Shown here: positions 22,334 through 32,019 of the stretch, piece by piece
Layout: every line of letters begins with the position of its first letter
Numbering within the stretch: the stretch's first letter is position 1
Source of the DNA: Diplolepis rosae
Lineage: Eukaryota > Arthropoda > Insecta > Hymenoptera > Diplolepididae
Assembly (NCBI GenBank): GCA_030998225.1
Contig: JAPYXD010000259.1
Location: forward strand, 5,999,001 to 6,063,000
Reading direction: 5' to 3'
DNA length: 64,000 nucleotides
The notes under the pieces: model-generated
What the model saw: the letters and a program-made list of their open reading frames with translations, nothing else
Told to the model about the DNA's origin: nothing
Databases searched by the model: none
Position numbers and translations under genes: made by a program

Positions 22334-23856
22334 GACCATGATTCAATCGGACCACGTAAAAAAAAAAAAAAAAAAAAAAGGCTATTATCGGGAATTTTTT
22401 CTGAGCATCCTATGAAAGGTATTGATATAAAACTTGTTGGGTGTGATAAATGAAGTCTTAAAGTACATGAACAAAATTTTTTTTAATTATTTTATTCAAT
22501 TTTTGTGTACGAAAACCATAGCTGAAATAACTCCTCAAAAAGTAGGTAGGTCGATCGTGCAGGTAATATCTTGATAACGGCTCATCTATAACAAAAACAT
22601 CAAATAGCTTTATTTATCAACAAAAAACAAAATAGCGTAAATTACAAGAAAATGAGGTTTTATTTTCACTGTTTACGTCAAAAAAAAATAGTAAAAATAA
22701 AAATTCTAACGACGATAAAATATACGAAAGCTATTTATCTGTAGAATATGTTCAATTTTCTTATGGAAATTTTTTTATTTTTCCAACCACATATGGCGAA
22801 TCGAAAAAGGATTTTAGAATAAAACTTACCAACTCTGTATATTGTTAAAAAACCGTTCTATGTGGCATAATTTGCCTTATTTTGACCATTTGTGACTTCG
22901 AAGATTGATTTGAACATCTGGGATATAATTTGTTCCTCATATACAATTCATATTTTTCACCACGCCTTCTACACAAATCGACTAATAATGAGAATCTTAA
23001 TAGCAAAGATAAAGTCTCTTATGGCATCGAACCTAGAGATTCGAGGCAACTAATATTCTCCATGTCTCTTGATTGGCAATAAACTCCGGCAGTAAGATAA
23101 AGCATTAGGATCGGATTATGCATTGCGGCGAGAATAAAATAATAACTGGCAGAAGATAATCGGCCCTTAAATAGCGGAAAATTGATTTTCTTGGAGATGC
23201 ATTACTCCTTTTGAACCAAGCAAATCCTGGTTGGGAGCGCAGCGCCATCAGTTCGTCGTTTTGGTTGTCGATCCTTGTCGGCGATTAGTCAAGGAAGAAC
23301 CTGTCGTAGAAACTCCGCATGTGGTTTGCATGAATAGCGAATTGCTTCAGAAGAATAAAAGAGATAAAGAGTAAACCATTTATTACTGAAGCTGCGATTA
23401 CATACCCCCCTCGAATCTGATGCCATGTTTTATAATTTTAATAAAAAGCTTTAACAACAACTTTGATGATTAGAACTTTTCTTGCAAGCAAAAATGATTA
23501 ATTTGATTACATTGTTTTAATAAGCTAAAAAATTGAATCATCTACAAGATTTATTTTTCATGTCTGAGAGTATATTCGAAGTCATAGATCTCAATAACTT
23601 CCATGCCCATCAAGTAGTTATGATTCTGACATTGGAAATGCAGTAATTCTTGCTGTAAAAAAAAAAAAAAAATTTTTTGGTTAATGGATGAATCTCAAGA
23701 AATACGTATTAGTTTTTAAAAATATTGCATACTAATAAATTTGTGTAAGTTTGAAGTTAAAGTTTGTATTTCTTACAGAAAAAATGGTCAAAAATTGGCC
23801 ATAATTCGAACAATTTTTACAATGGCTTCAAATATAGCCTATCATGCTGTCATAAC
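22334..23856. other. AT-rich region with possible LTR-like segment
   Basis: No genes are recognised. Around 23400 the order GATTACA|TACCCCCCTCGAATC could be an LTR start with a polypurine tract on the minus strand, similar in layout to 62966-62979. An AATAAA and a TCAGTTCG initiator-like motif on the plus strand (about 23250-23370) argue for the other orientation. Neither is decisive. Confidence 0.3.
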
Positions 23857-24054
23857 TCGGTCCTGCATTAGTTTCCTCGGAAACCGATCAGGGGGCCTTA
23901 GAACAGGCAATCGGGCGCGTCCTCGGGTTGCGGATACAGGGGCCCTGTACCGAGGGATTCTGCTGAATACGGATACAAAACTAAATAAGCAGTCGCGGAC
24001 AATGTTCCAGGGATGGTCCCGAAGGAATAACCCCTAAGCCAAGGTGTTAACTAC

Positions 24055-24527
24055 CACACTCATCGAGTCATTCGTCACACTTGCGATGATGAAGACGAAA
24101 GAGATTGATGGGCGTCGAGAGCGAAACAACGGGGAGGGCCAGTAGAAATCGCATCGGGGCCTGCACCCGCGGTCCTGCGTCCTGGGCGGACTTGGCTGTC
24201 CGCGTCGATCGGGTGAGGAATCTTTTTGTCCCCCCCCCCCCCCCCCTAGTTGGCGCGGCCATTCGGCCTGCCCAACGGGCGTGTGTCCGCGGATAAGAGT
24301 CCCAGGCGAACGGATGACGGAAGAGTCGTACGCGACTTTATGCTGGAACAAACTGCCCGTGAAGTTTAAAGCCGAAAGGCGGTTCCGCGGGCGGTGTATT
24401 GGTTGCTCGAGAGGGGTTTTTTTTTGGTTTTAAAAGGTATGCCTATACCCGTCCTAGGAGAGTCCTGTACAACGTCTATAAAAGATTTCGTCATTTTTCC
24501 TCCCCACCAAAATAAAAAAAAAAAAAA
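24055..24527 (+). mobile_element. GC-rich poly-A retroelement, copy 2, inserted in the LINE leader
   Basis: A 14-bp target duplication, AAGGTGTTAACTAC, lies at 24041-24054 and 24528-24541. A 16-base A tail (AATAAAAAAA...) ends the element. A C-run of about 17 lies at 24229-24246. It matches 9204-9578 in reverse complement through the GCGGGCGGTGTATTGGTT and GTCCTAGGAGAGTCCTGTAC landmarks and extends about 85 bp further 5'. No coding frame is meaningful. Either a SINE or the 3' end of an unseen LINE. Confidence 0.85.
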
Positions 24528-24935
24528 AAGGTGTTAACTACAGTGCCGAGGGCTGCATGGCACCAGGGAGTGGTGTCTTTTACGGTGTCTCTAGGAAACC
24601 AGGCCATCTCCTAGGGTATTGAGGCCTTACCCCTGCATGCGGGGCTCTGCAGGGGCAGACCGACTACTTCCCTAGCTAATCGTGGGAACAAAATGGAGAA
24701 GGTTAGGCAGTACCGGGACTGGCTCCATGAAAGAAATGGAAGGGAGCTGAAAAACCTTGAAGAGGGTAGAGGTGGCTCTGAAGAAGATGGATAGCTTCTC
24801 TAGGACCAAGAAGAACATGCGCTGCGATACGATATAGAGGATACCGTCTGTTACCTCGATTCCTTCGAGTACCTCCTGAGAGGCTGGGTGGTAAAGAAGA
24901 TAGAGGAGGTAAGATCACTTTAAAACAAGAAAGTC

Positions 24936-25997
24936 GTGGGTGATGGTAGCCAAACTCTTCGACAGCCGGCAGCGAGGTCCTCGTCGGAAACGCGCAGGTG
25001 GGTGAGAGAGCCGACTGTGAGTCCGGAGGCATCTGCGGCAAAGAAATCGATGGAGAAGAGTCCGAAAGCCTCCAACAAAGAAGAGAAGTGGGTGCGGGTT
25101 CCGGTCAGGAAGAACCTCCAGAAGGAGAAAAGGAAAAGGGCTGCCAGAACGCCGGAGAGGCCTTGTCGTGCGCGCCCAGAAGCGGTGCTCATAAAACCGG
25201 CAGAGGGAATGAGCTACGCTTCCATCCTGCGCGAACTCAAGAAGCGCGTCAACCCTGATGAACTGAGCGCTACAGTCCAGGGAATTAGAGAGATACGATC
25301 CAAAGACTTGCTAGTCGAACTCAAATGCTCTAAAAAAGACAGAGAGCCGCTTGACACCGTGCCTAAAGAAGCAGTTGGAGCTAGCAGTGTGGTCCGTCAA
25401 CTCATCCCCCGGATCAAGGCAGAGATCGCTGATCTACAACCAAGCGATGAAGCCGAAGACATCGAGAAGGCTGTAATAAGCTTCTTTGAGCAAGGACAGG
25501 AGATAGAGTTCAGGGTCTCCCAAACCATGTCACCCTATAGAGTGAACAAAAAGGTGTATGTACTTTTAGAGGAGGCAAGGGCCATAAAACTTGTTAAGGT
25601 GGCCCACATCAAGATTGGGTGGGTATCCTGTAGGGTGCGCAGGAAAAAGGAGATAAACCGGTGCTTCCGCTGCCTTGGCTTTGGCCACATAGCAACAGAC
25701 TGCCGGGGGCCAGATCGCAGCAGGAGTTGTTGGAAATGCGGTGTGGAGGGACATATCCCGGGTTCCTGCGGGAGGCAAACGCGATGCCACCTCTTTACCG
25801 CAAGAAAAGAGAAGCCCGGGTCGATCATGTCCCGGGGACAATGCGTTGCGCGGCTTTTCGGGAGGCAGCCCCTAAAAGAAGGCTGTGATAAGTCGCCAAA
25901 AAAGAGCCAGGCTGGACGACGAAGTCCAGAAAGAAGAGGAGAAGAAGCGAGGAGGAGAGGCAGGTTGCGCCTCAAGATGTTCCCCACCCTGAAGTAA
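24936..25997 (+). CDS. gag-like ORF1 of an R1/Jockey-type non-LTR retrotransposon
   Basis: A 353-residue nucleic-acid-binding protein thought to package LINE RNA. The N-terminal third is basic and serine-rich (KEEKWVRVPVRKNLQKEKRK). The middle contains YASILRELKKRVNPDEL and IREIRSKDLLVELKCSKKDR, as in insect LINE gags. Zinc knuckles are CFRCLGFGHIATDC (about residues 243-256) and CWKCGVEGHIPGSC, followed by a degenerate third (CGRQTRC...C) in place of the usual CCHC. The C-terminus is basic and arginine-rich. An upstream ATG (24692, MEKVRQYRDWLHERNG) and LINE-like residues in other frames suggest that the true N-terminus has been lost to frameshifts. ORF2 is absent. The start at 24936 is simply the first ATG of the long frame. 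Confidence 0.75.
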   Translation: MGDGSQTLRQPAARSSSETRRWVREPTVSPEASAAKKSMEKSPKASNKEEKWVRVPVRKNLQKEKRKRAARTPERPCRARPEAVLIKPAEGMSYASILRELKKRVNPDELSATVQGIREIRSKDLLVELKCSKKDREPLDTVPKEAVGASSVVRQLIPRIKAEIADLQPSDEAEDIEKAVISFFEQGQEIEFRVSQTMSPYRVNKKVYVLLEEARAIKLVKVAHIKIGWVSCRVRRKKEINRCFRCLGFGHIATDCRGPDRSRSCWKCGVEGHIPGSCGRQTRCHLFTARKEKPGSIMSRGQCVARLFGRQPLKEGCDKSPKKSQAGRRSPERRGEEARRRGRLRLKMFPTLK

Positions 25998-26386
25998 TGC
26001 CTAACGGCGGTTCCGGGGTGAGAACTCATGACCTAGAGACATGGAGGGAGTTCTAGTCGGTAGGGCTGCGAGAAGCAGCAGAGTCCCACACACTAGGGGG
26101 GCATGAAGCCTCCTTGAAGGTGCATAAAGAATTTCTCCCTTCTTTAAAAAATAAAAATATATCATGCTGTCATAACAACCATGGTACTGTACTAACCAGG
26201 GGACCCCGACAAGTGTTACCTCGACTTTGAGTTTAGAAACTTTTCTGAGATGGATAAGCAAAGATTAGTTGACACGAGTCTCGGCTTTTTCTCAAGTAGG
26301 CCTTTGTTTGCGGTTGATTAGTTTTCGGAAATTGGATGACGCGCGCTACTACAGACAGACTTTACAGTTTTGCCTTGTAATCACAA

Positions 26387-26460
26387 TCGTCCGACGGTCA
26401 AGCGGATTAAGTGGCACAGGTGGGACTCTCGAGGTTCTGGGTTCAATTCTTGCATCCGGA
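26387..26460 (+). tRNA. tRNA-like sequence (Ser/Leu-like), left arm, likely pseudogene
   Basis: GGTCAAGCGGATTAAGTGGC resembles a class II D-arm (A box), and GGGTTCAATTCTTGC resembles the T-arm (B box). The ends (TCCGAC / CATCCGGA) pair poorly and the anticodon arm cannot be drawn convincingly. A tRNA-derived repeat is more likely than a working tRNA. Confidence 0.4.
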
Positions 26461-26647
26461 AATTTTTTTTTTTGCATATACTCATTTTTGCATATCTTTA
26501 AAAACTGTTATTTACTTTTAAAGTAACATGAAATTTTGTACACTGAAAATGGTGATGTTAAATAGTGTACAAAATTTCATATTATTTTATAAGCGAATAA
26601 CAGTTTCTAAAGATATGCAAAAATGAGTATATACAAAAAAAAAAATT

Positions 26648-26720
26648 TCGAATGCAAGAATTGAACCCAGAACCTCGAGAGTCCCAGCTGGGCCACTTAA
26701 TCCACTTGACTGTCAGACCA
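26648..26720 (-). tRNA. tRNA-like sequence, right arm, likely pseudogene
   Basis: The mirror image of 26387-26460 with about ten substitutions. The B-box-like GGGTTCAATTCTTGC is identical and the A-box-like part reads AGTCAAGTGGATTAAGTGGC. Divergence between the arms shows that the palindrome is not recent. Confidence 0.4.
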
Positions 26721-27122
26721 TTGTGATTACAAGGCAAAACTGTAAAGTCTGTCTGTAGTAGCGCGCTTCACCCAATTTCCGAAAATTAATCAACCGAAAA
26801 CAAAAGATCACTCTAGAAAAAGCCGAGATACGTGGCAAATATTTTTTGCTAATCCATCTCAGAAAAATGTCTGAGCTCAAAGTCAAGGTAACACTTGTCG
26901 AGATTCGTTTTGAAATTGTTAGAATATCTTCCCTCTCTTTTAAATAGAAACTTTATTTAGCGCCCTTAAACAAACTGTCTGCTTAAGACCAAGCGTGAAA
27001 AGTGAAACTTCCATGGTGAATTTTATGTTTCTGATTAACAATTTTAAATTTAATTTCAAATAAAAAACCGCTGATTCCACCAAAATCAAAATGACGATCT
27101 CACATTAGATATAATAAATTTA

Positions 27123-27230
27123 AAAAAAACAAATTTAGACACTCCAATCAGAGGTTTTACTTCGGCAAACCGTTTGTCGATATACGAGCAGATGTAAAAT
27201 TTCTGCTTGGAGTGTCTAAATTTGTTTTTT
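27123..27230. repeat. 108-bp hairpin repeat
   Basis: AAACAAATTTAGACACTCCA at the left is matched by TGGAGTGTCTAAATTTGTTT at the right. It abuts the start of the Helentron-like element at 27231. Upstream 27083-27122 is an inverted fragment of the Penelope tail found at 28661-28712. Confidence 0.6.
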
Positions 27231-28655
27231 ACATTCTCATCATGGATGAGAAGGTATTGGTTTTATGTGAAAAATGACTTTCGAAATTTTCATCAAATCT
27301 TTACGTTTTGAGACCCCCTGAGTCAGAAAAAATGGTTTTTACGAAAGTGTCTGTCTGTCTGTCTGTCTGTAGGTCGTGTGCGGCATAACTCTCGATAGAA
27401 TTATCAAATTGAATTGAGCTTTGGTACACTTTATCGGAGCCGAAAAAGTAAGGACAAGTTCGTTAACCAGCCACATCCAATCAAAATTGAGGGATGGAGC
27501 ACTACTTTTGTGTTTTTGAAAATAATTTTTTGAAAAAATCAAAAATTCCAATCCTGGTTTTTGATAGTGCTCATAAATCTCTACAAATTATCCTTATAAC
27601 ATTTTTTTATTAAATCAAAATTAGAAATGTTACAGCATATTCAAATTCGAAAAAAGTCAATATCAAAATTCCATTTTCCAGTTAAATTATACGAGATACG
27701 AAAAAACGTTATGATACAATATTATTGAATAAATAAAGTCCTACAAATTTGAATTATAACATTTTTTCATAAGATGCATATTTTTCTTTTTAATTAAAAA
27801 AAAAACAATTGAAAATCCAAAATTCAATTTTTTAACAATAATATTGGAAATACCAAAAAAACGTAAGAATACAAAGTTGTTCGTTTCAAAAAGATCTACA
27901 AATTTTGTCTGACACAGTTTCTGATAAAAGATATATTTTTCGTTTCAATTCCAAAAAATACGATAAAAATGAAAAAATTCCATTTTTTAGACAAAATATG
28001 TGAGATACAAAAAAAACATTTAGATGGAAAATTGTTTGCCTAAATGAGGTCTACAAATTCTGATATAGAAATTTCGGGACAGGATGTATATTTTATGTTT
28101 TGATTTTTAATATTGAAAAAATTCGATTTTTTTCACCAAAATATGTGAGATACGAAATAAGCGTTGTTCTGCAAAATCGTTTCCTTAAATAAAGTCTACG
28201 ATTGTATTTCCTTTTTAGATATGTCGAAGAAAGTAAATTCTTTTAATCATGTAATTTATTAAAAAGTTATACTGAAATGTATACAGAAAATCGAGCGCGA
28301 AGTGCGAGTGTCATGATGAGAATGTGTTCCTTAAGGCCGATAGAGCCTTAAGTAAATTGAATTTCCTGTTTCACTTAAATTCAAAAAGAAATTCAGTGGC
28401 TTTGAGAAAATGTGTAATTCACATCATCTGTAATATTATTATAAAATTGGTTTGAGCTTCAGTATCAAAATATAAGAAATAAACTTAAATGTATGCGAAG
28501 AGCACAAGACCGAGCGCGAAGCGCGAGGTTCAGAAGGAACGGAGCGCGAAGCGCGACGATCGAATCGCGCGCCCTAGGCGCGCTCAAACTTGCGAGCGAA
28601 GCGAGCTGCGCGCGGAGCGCGCGATGAGAATGTGCCCGCGAAGCGGGCAGATTTT
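27231..28655 (+). mobile_element. Helentron/HINE-like element, long form, copy 1
   Basis: The 5' end ACATTCTCATCATG follows a T-run. A (GTCT)5 tract lies about 115 bp inside (27350-27371). The inverted subterminal repeat CATGATGAGAATGT is at 28312-28325, followed by hairpin CTTAAGGC/GCCTTAAG (28330-28352). The element then continues through GAGCGCGAAGCGCGAG-type repeats to a second 3' end, GATGAGAATGT (28623) plus hairpin GCCCGC-GAA-GCGGGC (28634-28648). This order of subterminal repeats, GTCT microsatellite and 3' hairpin is the layout described for Helentron-associated elements (HINE/DINE-1). No helicase is encoded. Confidence 0.65.
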
Positions 28656-28689
28656 TTAAATTTTTTATATCTAATGTGAGACCGTCATT

Positions 28690-29900
28690 TTGATTTTGGT
28701 CATTTTGATTTGGATTTTGATCAGCATATTGCTTTCTATGATCCGATAAAACATTATGGTATGAGTAATTACACTTTCTCCCAAGATTCTTTTTGTGTTC
28801 TACTCTAATATTTAGAAGTCTACCCATTTGTCTTACGTAAGTCACTTTAAACTTTTTACAATTCTATTTATATACTACACCACTTTTTTCAAATCTATTC
28901 AAGACGTCTTTACCCAAAGTTATAAGTGTTTCCATCTTAAATGCTATTCTAAAAATTGTATGAATTTTAAGTTTTATCAATATAAACTGAATTGTTTTTT
29001 AAATTTGACCAAAATATAGAAGAACAATAGTATTATGTTCATTAAAGACTCCACTTTGTGCATCCATGTCTACGTTACTACACTGTCTATTTTTTACTTG
29101 TTTAATTCTAATCCTTATATATGTTTTTCAATCAAATCTTGTGGGTAATGATTAAAAAATAAAAATTTCCTAGCAATATTTAAATTTTCAGAATGGAATG
29201 AATCATAAGACAAACAAACAGCTCTGTCAACCAGATTTTTAATAATAGCAACTTTATTTTGAAAAGGATGACTTGATATGTTTAAAAATCTGCCAGAATA
29301 TGTGGTCTTTCTGTACCAATTGGATACTATTTTACCATTATCAAGTTTAATTACTTCCGAGTCCAAAAAACTAATTCTATTGTTTCTTTCCATTTCATGG
29401 GTAAATTGAATTCTTGGGTGATAGTCGTTGAAAGTATCTATAACTGTTTGCAGTTTATCTAAAGGTACACACAATAACGTATCATCGACATACCGCAAAT
29501 AAAAAGGCATAACAAACCCTAACCTGTTAAAGACAGACTTTCCTAAGTTTTCCATGACTATTTGAGTTAACATTGGAGAAATAACAGAACCTATTGGAGT
29601 ACCAAACGTTTTTTTATAGAATTACATAACAACCATTTTACTTTACTAAATCCGTTTTCAAATGAATAGAATACCTTCCTCTCTCTATATATATTTTTTT
29701 TATTTTTTTTTTTTTTTTTACATAACAACTATTGTACTTAACTAAATCCGTTTCAAAATTTATAAAATATCTTCCCTCTCTTTTTATATATAAATTGTTT
29801 GATTTATGAAGCCAGCCGATTTGCGAAACGCGTTTAAAGTTTCGAGTAACGTTTTCATTAGGCTGAAATTGAAAAATTAACTTCATCAATAGATTCACCT
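28690..29900 (-). pseudogene. Penelope-like element: reverse transcriptase plus GIY-YIG endonuclease, decayed
   Basis: Minus-strand RT motifs: TPIGSVISPMLTQIVMENLG (29540-29610), the catalytic FYLRYVDDTLLCVPL (29445-29490), RISFLDSEVIKLDNGK and SNWYRKTTYSGRFLNISSHP. Towards 28740 the frame shifts into a GIY-YIG-type nuclease: RFEKSGVVYK, a stop, NCKK, then YVRQMGRLLNIRVEHKKN. RT followed by GIY-YIG is diagnostic of Penelope-like elements. At 29610-29790 a duplicated block of about 76 bp and a T-run interrupt the palm region. The NENVTRNFKRVSQIGWLHKS fragment upstream (29800-29880) may be more RT. Not functional. Confidence 0.8.
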
Positions 29901-30034
29901 TTAGTCTGCAATGCCTGCCCCATAAAGTGTTGCGATTCTACCATGAGAGTACAAACACTTTGTATCGCCGCCCATGTATTTAAACTGCGAATAAGCACTA
30001 AGACTTAATTCACGCATCGTGCTATAACTCCGCA

Positions 30035-30615
30035 AAATGGTATATTATGCAACTAGGGAGAAATAGTTTATTATGCGAGTGTGAAGTTTGATGACCGAGC
30101 AAAGCGAGGGCTACAATCACACGAGTAAAATTATTGTTTTTCCCGTATTGCACGCGATTTTTTTTCTACTGAAAGGTCGAAAAATGGATTTTTTGCCCGC
30201 GGAGTCAATAAAATGCATTTTATGACCTTCTCTTAGAAAAAAAAAAGATTTTTCGACCTAAAACTACTTGCAGCTTATTTTTAGAACATAAAACATTCAT
30301 TTAAGCGGAATAAAATTCGATTTTTTGGTTTTTCCACAGCGGTGTTACCCATCAAAAATCACAGTTTTGAATTTGTTCCCTGTTAGAAAATATCCATTCT
30401 GATTGAAATAAATAAAAATATTAATAAAAAATAGTATATTCTGTAAATAGGGAAAAACAAGTTTATTTTGCGAGCATGACATTTTTTTTCCTAGTTGCAC
30501 ACTATTTTTTTCCTTCCTTGGGGGGAGAGGGGGGGGGGGGGTCTAAAACGGATTTTTTTGTCCCGCAGGGATCAATAAAATGCATTTTATGAACGACAAT
30601 TAGGAAAAATACATT
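30035..30615. repeat. GCGAGTGTGAAG repeat family, two diverged copies
   Basis: Copy one (30035-30260) has ATGCAACTAGG, GCGAGTGTGAAGTTTGATG, GAGCAAAGCGAGGGC, CACACGAGTAAAAT and TTTTTTTCTACTG in the order seen at 50330-50530. Copy two (30430-30610) keeps only the ends. A G-run of 13 lies at 30529-30541. No gene. Confidence 0.65.
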
Positions 30616-31519
30616 TTTATCACAAAGTTGTCTTTCGTATTATTATGTTTATTTTTAAAAATTCTATTTAGACACCACATACATATAATTATAGCATTGC
30701 TTCGGTATGTGATTTTATCTTCTTAAATGCTTCTCCAATTATGAGAATCTAAGTCGCAGACTTTAATGAGCGGCTTTATAAACGCGTTATTATCGTTCAG
30801 AAACACCTTTGAAGTAAAGTTCATCAGTTTTTTGGCCCACGTGTAGTCGGAAACCTCTGTTATGAATATGTATGTAAATTGAGTCAAGTAGCAGGAACGG
30901 GTGACTGCGGTTTATATGCGGTGTCATTATACGACCCCAATGGTCATTCGGGATTAAGGTGTCAGTGGCATCAGTGGGTTATGGGACCGTTATATCATGG
31001 TCACTATAAATAGACTAATGAGGTCGTCGAACTCGAACCGATATCCGATGTTCCGGTAACGGGCGTGCAGGAACTTATAGATTAGATGAAGAGAAATATT
31101 TATTGCTTCCTTACCATATACGCATATTTTTAATTGGCAATTGGAAATCTATGGCTGCTAATATTTTCCGTTCAAGGTCATTTAATACGGTTTGACATCA
31201 AGTATCGGGTAATCGGTACTAGGGGTTTAGCACCCATTTAATTTAATTATTAAATCAATTTTATTTTTAAAAAAGAAAGTGATAACCGCCATTAACATAA
31301 ATTCCTTTATGTGCCTTGTATCATTTCCTGAATTACAAACCGTATATTTATTAAAAATATATAATAATAATGTTTACATATCTTGAAGTGATTGAAATAT
31401 CTAGAAGTACCTTGAAATATCCAAAAGTGCGGTGAAAAATTCTGAGGTCACTGGAATATCCTAAAATAACACAGGTTTGCAAACAAAAATGTTGGATTTG
31501 TTCTAGAAGAGATAGGAGT
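30616..31519. other. unassigned region with a small patch of minisatellite
   Basis: 30770-31090 has higher GC but no ORF or family that I recognise. 31380-31460 carries a few copies of the CTTGAAATATC-type minisatellite also present at 36.1-36.4 and 46.3-47.4 kb. Confidence 0.45.
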
Positions 31520-31991
31520 CATTTCCAAAGTAGTTGTCCCCGCAGAATCCAAATCCGGCCTCAGAACTGCTCCAGCACGTCAGGTTTTTGAGTAATTCTA
31601 ACCTAAAAGTGCGGAAAACACGGTTTTTCGCTTTATCTCAGCACCCATAACTTCGCGAATTTTTCTTATTTTTCAAATCTGAAAAAACCACCAAAAAGAG
31701 ACACTTTTCAGCTTTCTAATTTACTAATTATATGTATGATTTGAACTTTTATAATCAGAGATATCGCCAATTGAAAAAAATAATTGCAGGTTTCGCAATG
31801 AGCGACATATGAAGGGACAAACTTTTTTTCAGATTTGAAAAATAATAAAAATTCGCGAAGTTATGGGTGCTAAAATGAAGCGAAAAACCATGTTTTTTGC
31901 ACTTTTAGGTTAGGATTATTCAAAAACCTGACGTGATGGAGCAATTTTGACCCCGGATTCGATTTCTACGCCAAAAATTACTTTGGAAATG
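31520..31991. mobile_element. palindromic MITE, copy 2 of 2
   Basis: Same terminal and internal sequence as 6213-6654: CATTTCCAAAGTAG start, CAGCACGTCAGGTTTTTGAG, AATTGCAGGTTTCGCAATGA, CCTGACGTGATGGAGCAATT, and CTTTGGAAATG end. More diverged between its arms than copy 1. Confidence 0.8.
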
Positions 31992-32019
31992 ATCTTTAGT
32001 TATTCCAGTTTGAAATTGA

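Larger units (their letters stand above)
23857..26159 (+). mobile_element. gag-only non-LTR retroelement (R1/Jockey-type ORF1, no RT)
   Basis: A perfect 17-bp target duplication, TATCATGCTGTCATAAC, flanks the element at 23840-23856 and 26160-26176. The right end is an A-rich tail (AAAAAATAAAAATA). Inside are a GC-rich leader, a gag-like ORF with zinc knuckles (24936-25997), a 160-bp trailer and no trace of reverse transcriptase or endonuclease. A second retroelement (24055-24527) sits in the leader; without it the element is about 1.8 kb. It must have been mobilised by another element's reverse transcriptase, either as an internally deleted LINE or as a stable gag-only form. Confidence 0.8.
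26206..26902. repeat. 700-bp palindrome with a tRNA-like sequence in each arm
   Basis: The arms pair from CGACAAGTGTTACC at the left to its complement at the right, centre near 26552, with scattered mismatches. The arms include a GACAGACTTTACAGTTTTGC stretch and a tRNA-like block. The middle carries AAATTTTGTACAC and its complement around the axis. The LINE target site at 26160 lies 30 bp outside. No ORF was found. It could be two head-to-head tRNA-derived SINEs or a foldback element that captured one. Confidence 0.75.

Noticed and set aside
23160..23406. Confident LTR call
   Set aside because: Signals for both orientations conflict (polypurine-like on minus; AATAAA and initiator-like on plus) and there is no partner LTR.
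24034..24351. Proline- and glycine-rich ORFs on both strands
   Set aside because: They cross the C-run of the SINE-like element and do not match the LINE gag frame.
28465..28845. 126-codon minus-strand ORF
   Set aside because: It joins the tail of the Penelope endonuclease to GCGCGAAGCGCG repeats of the Helentron-like element; a chance fusion, not a gene.
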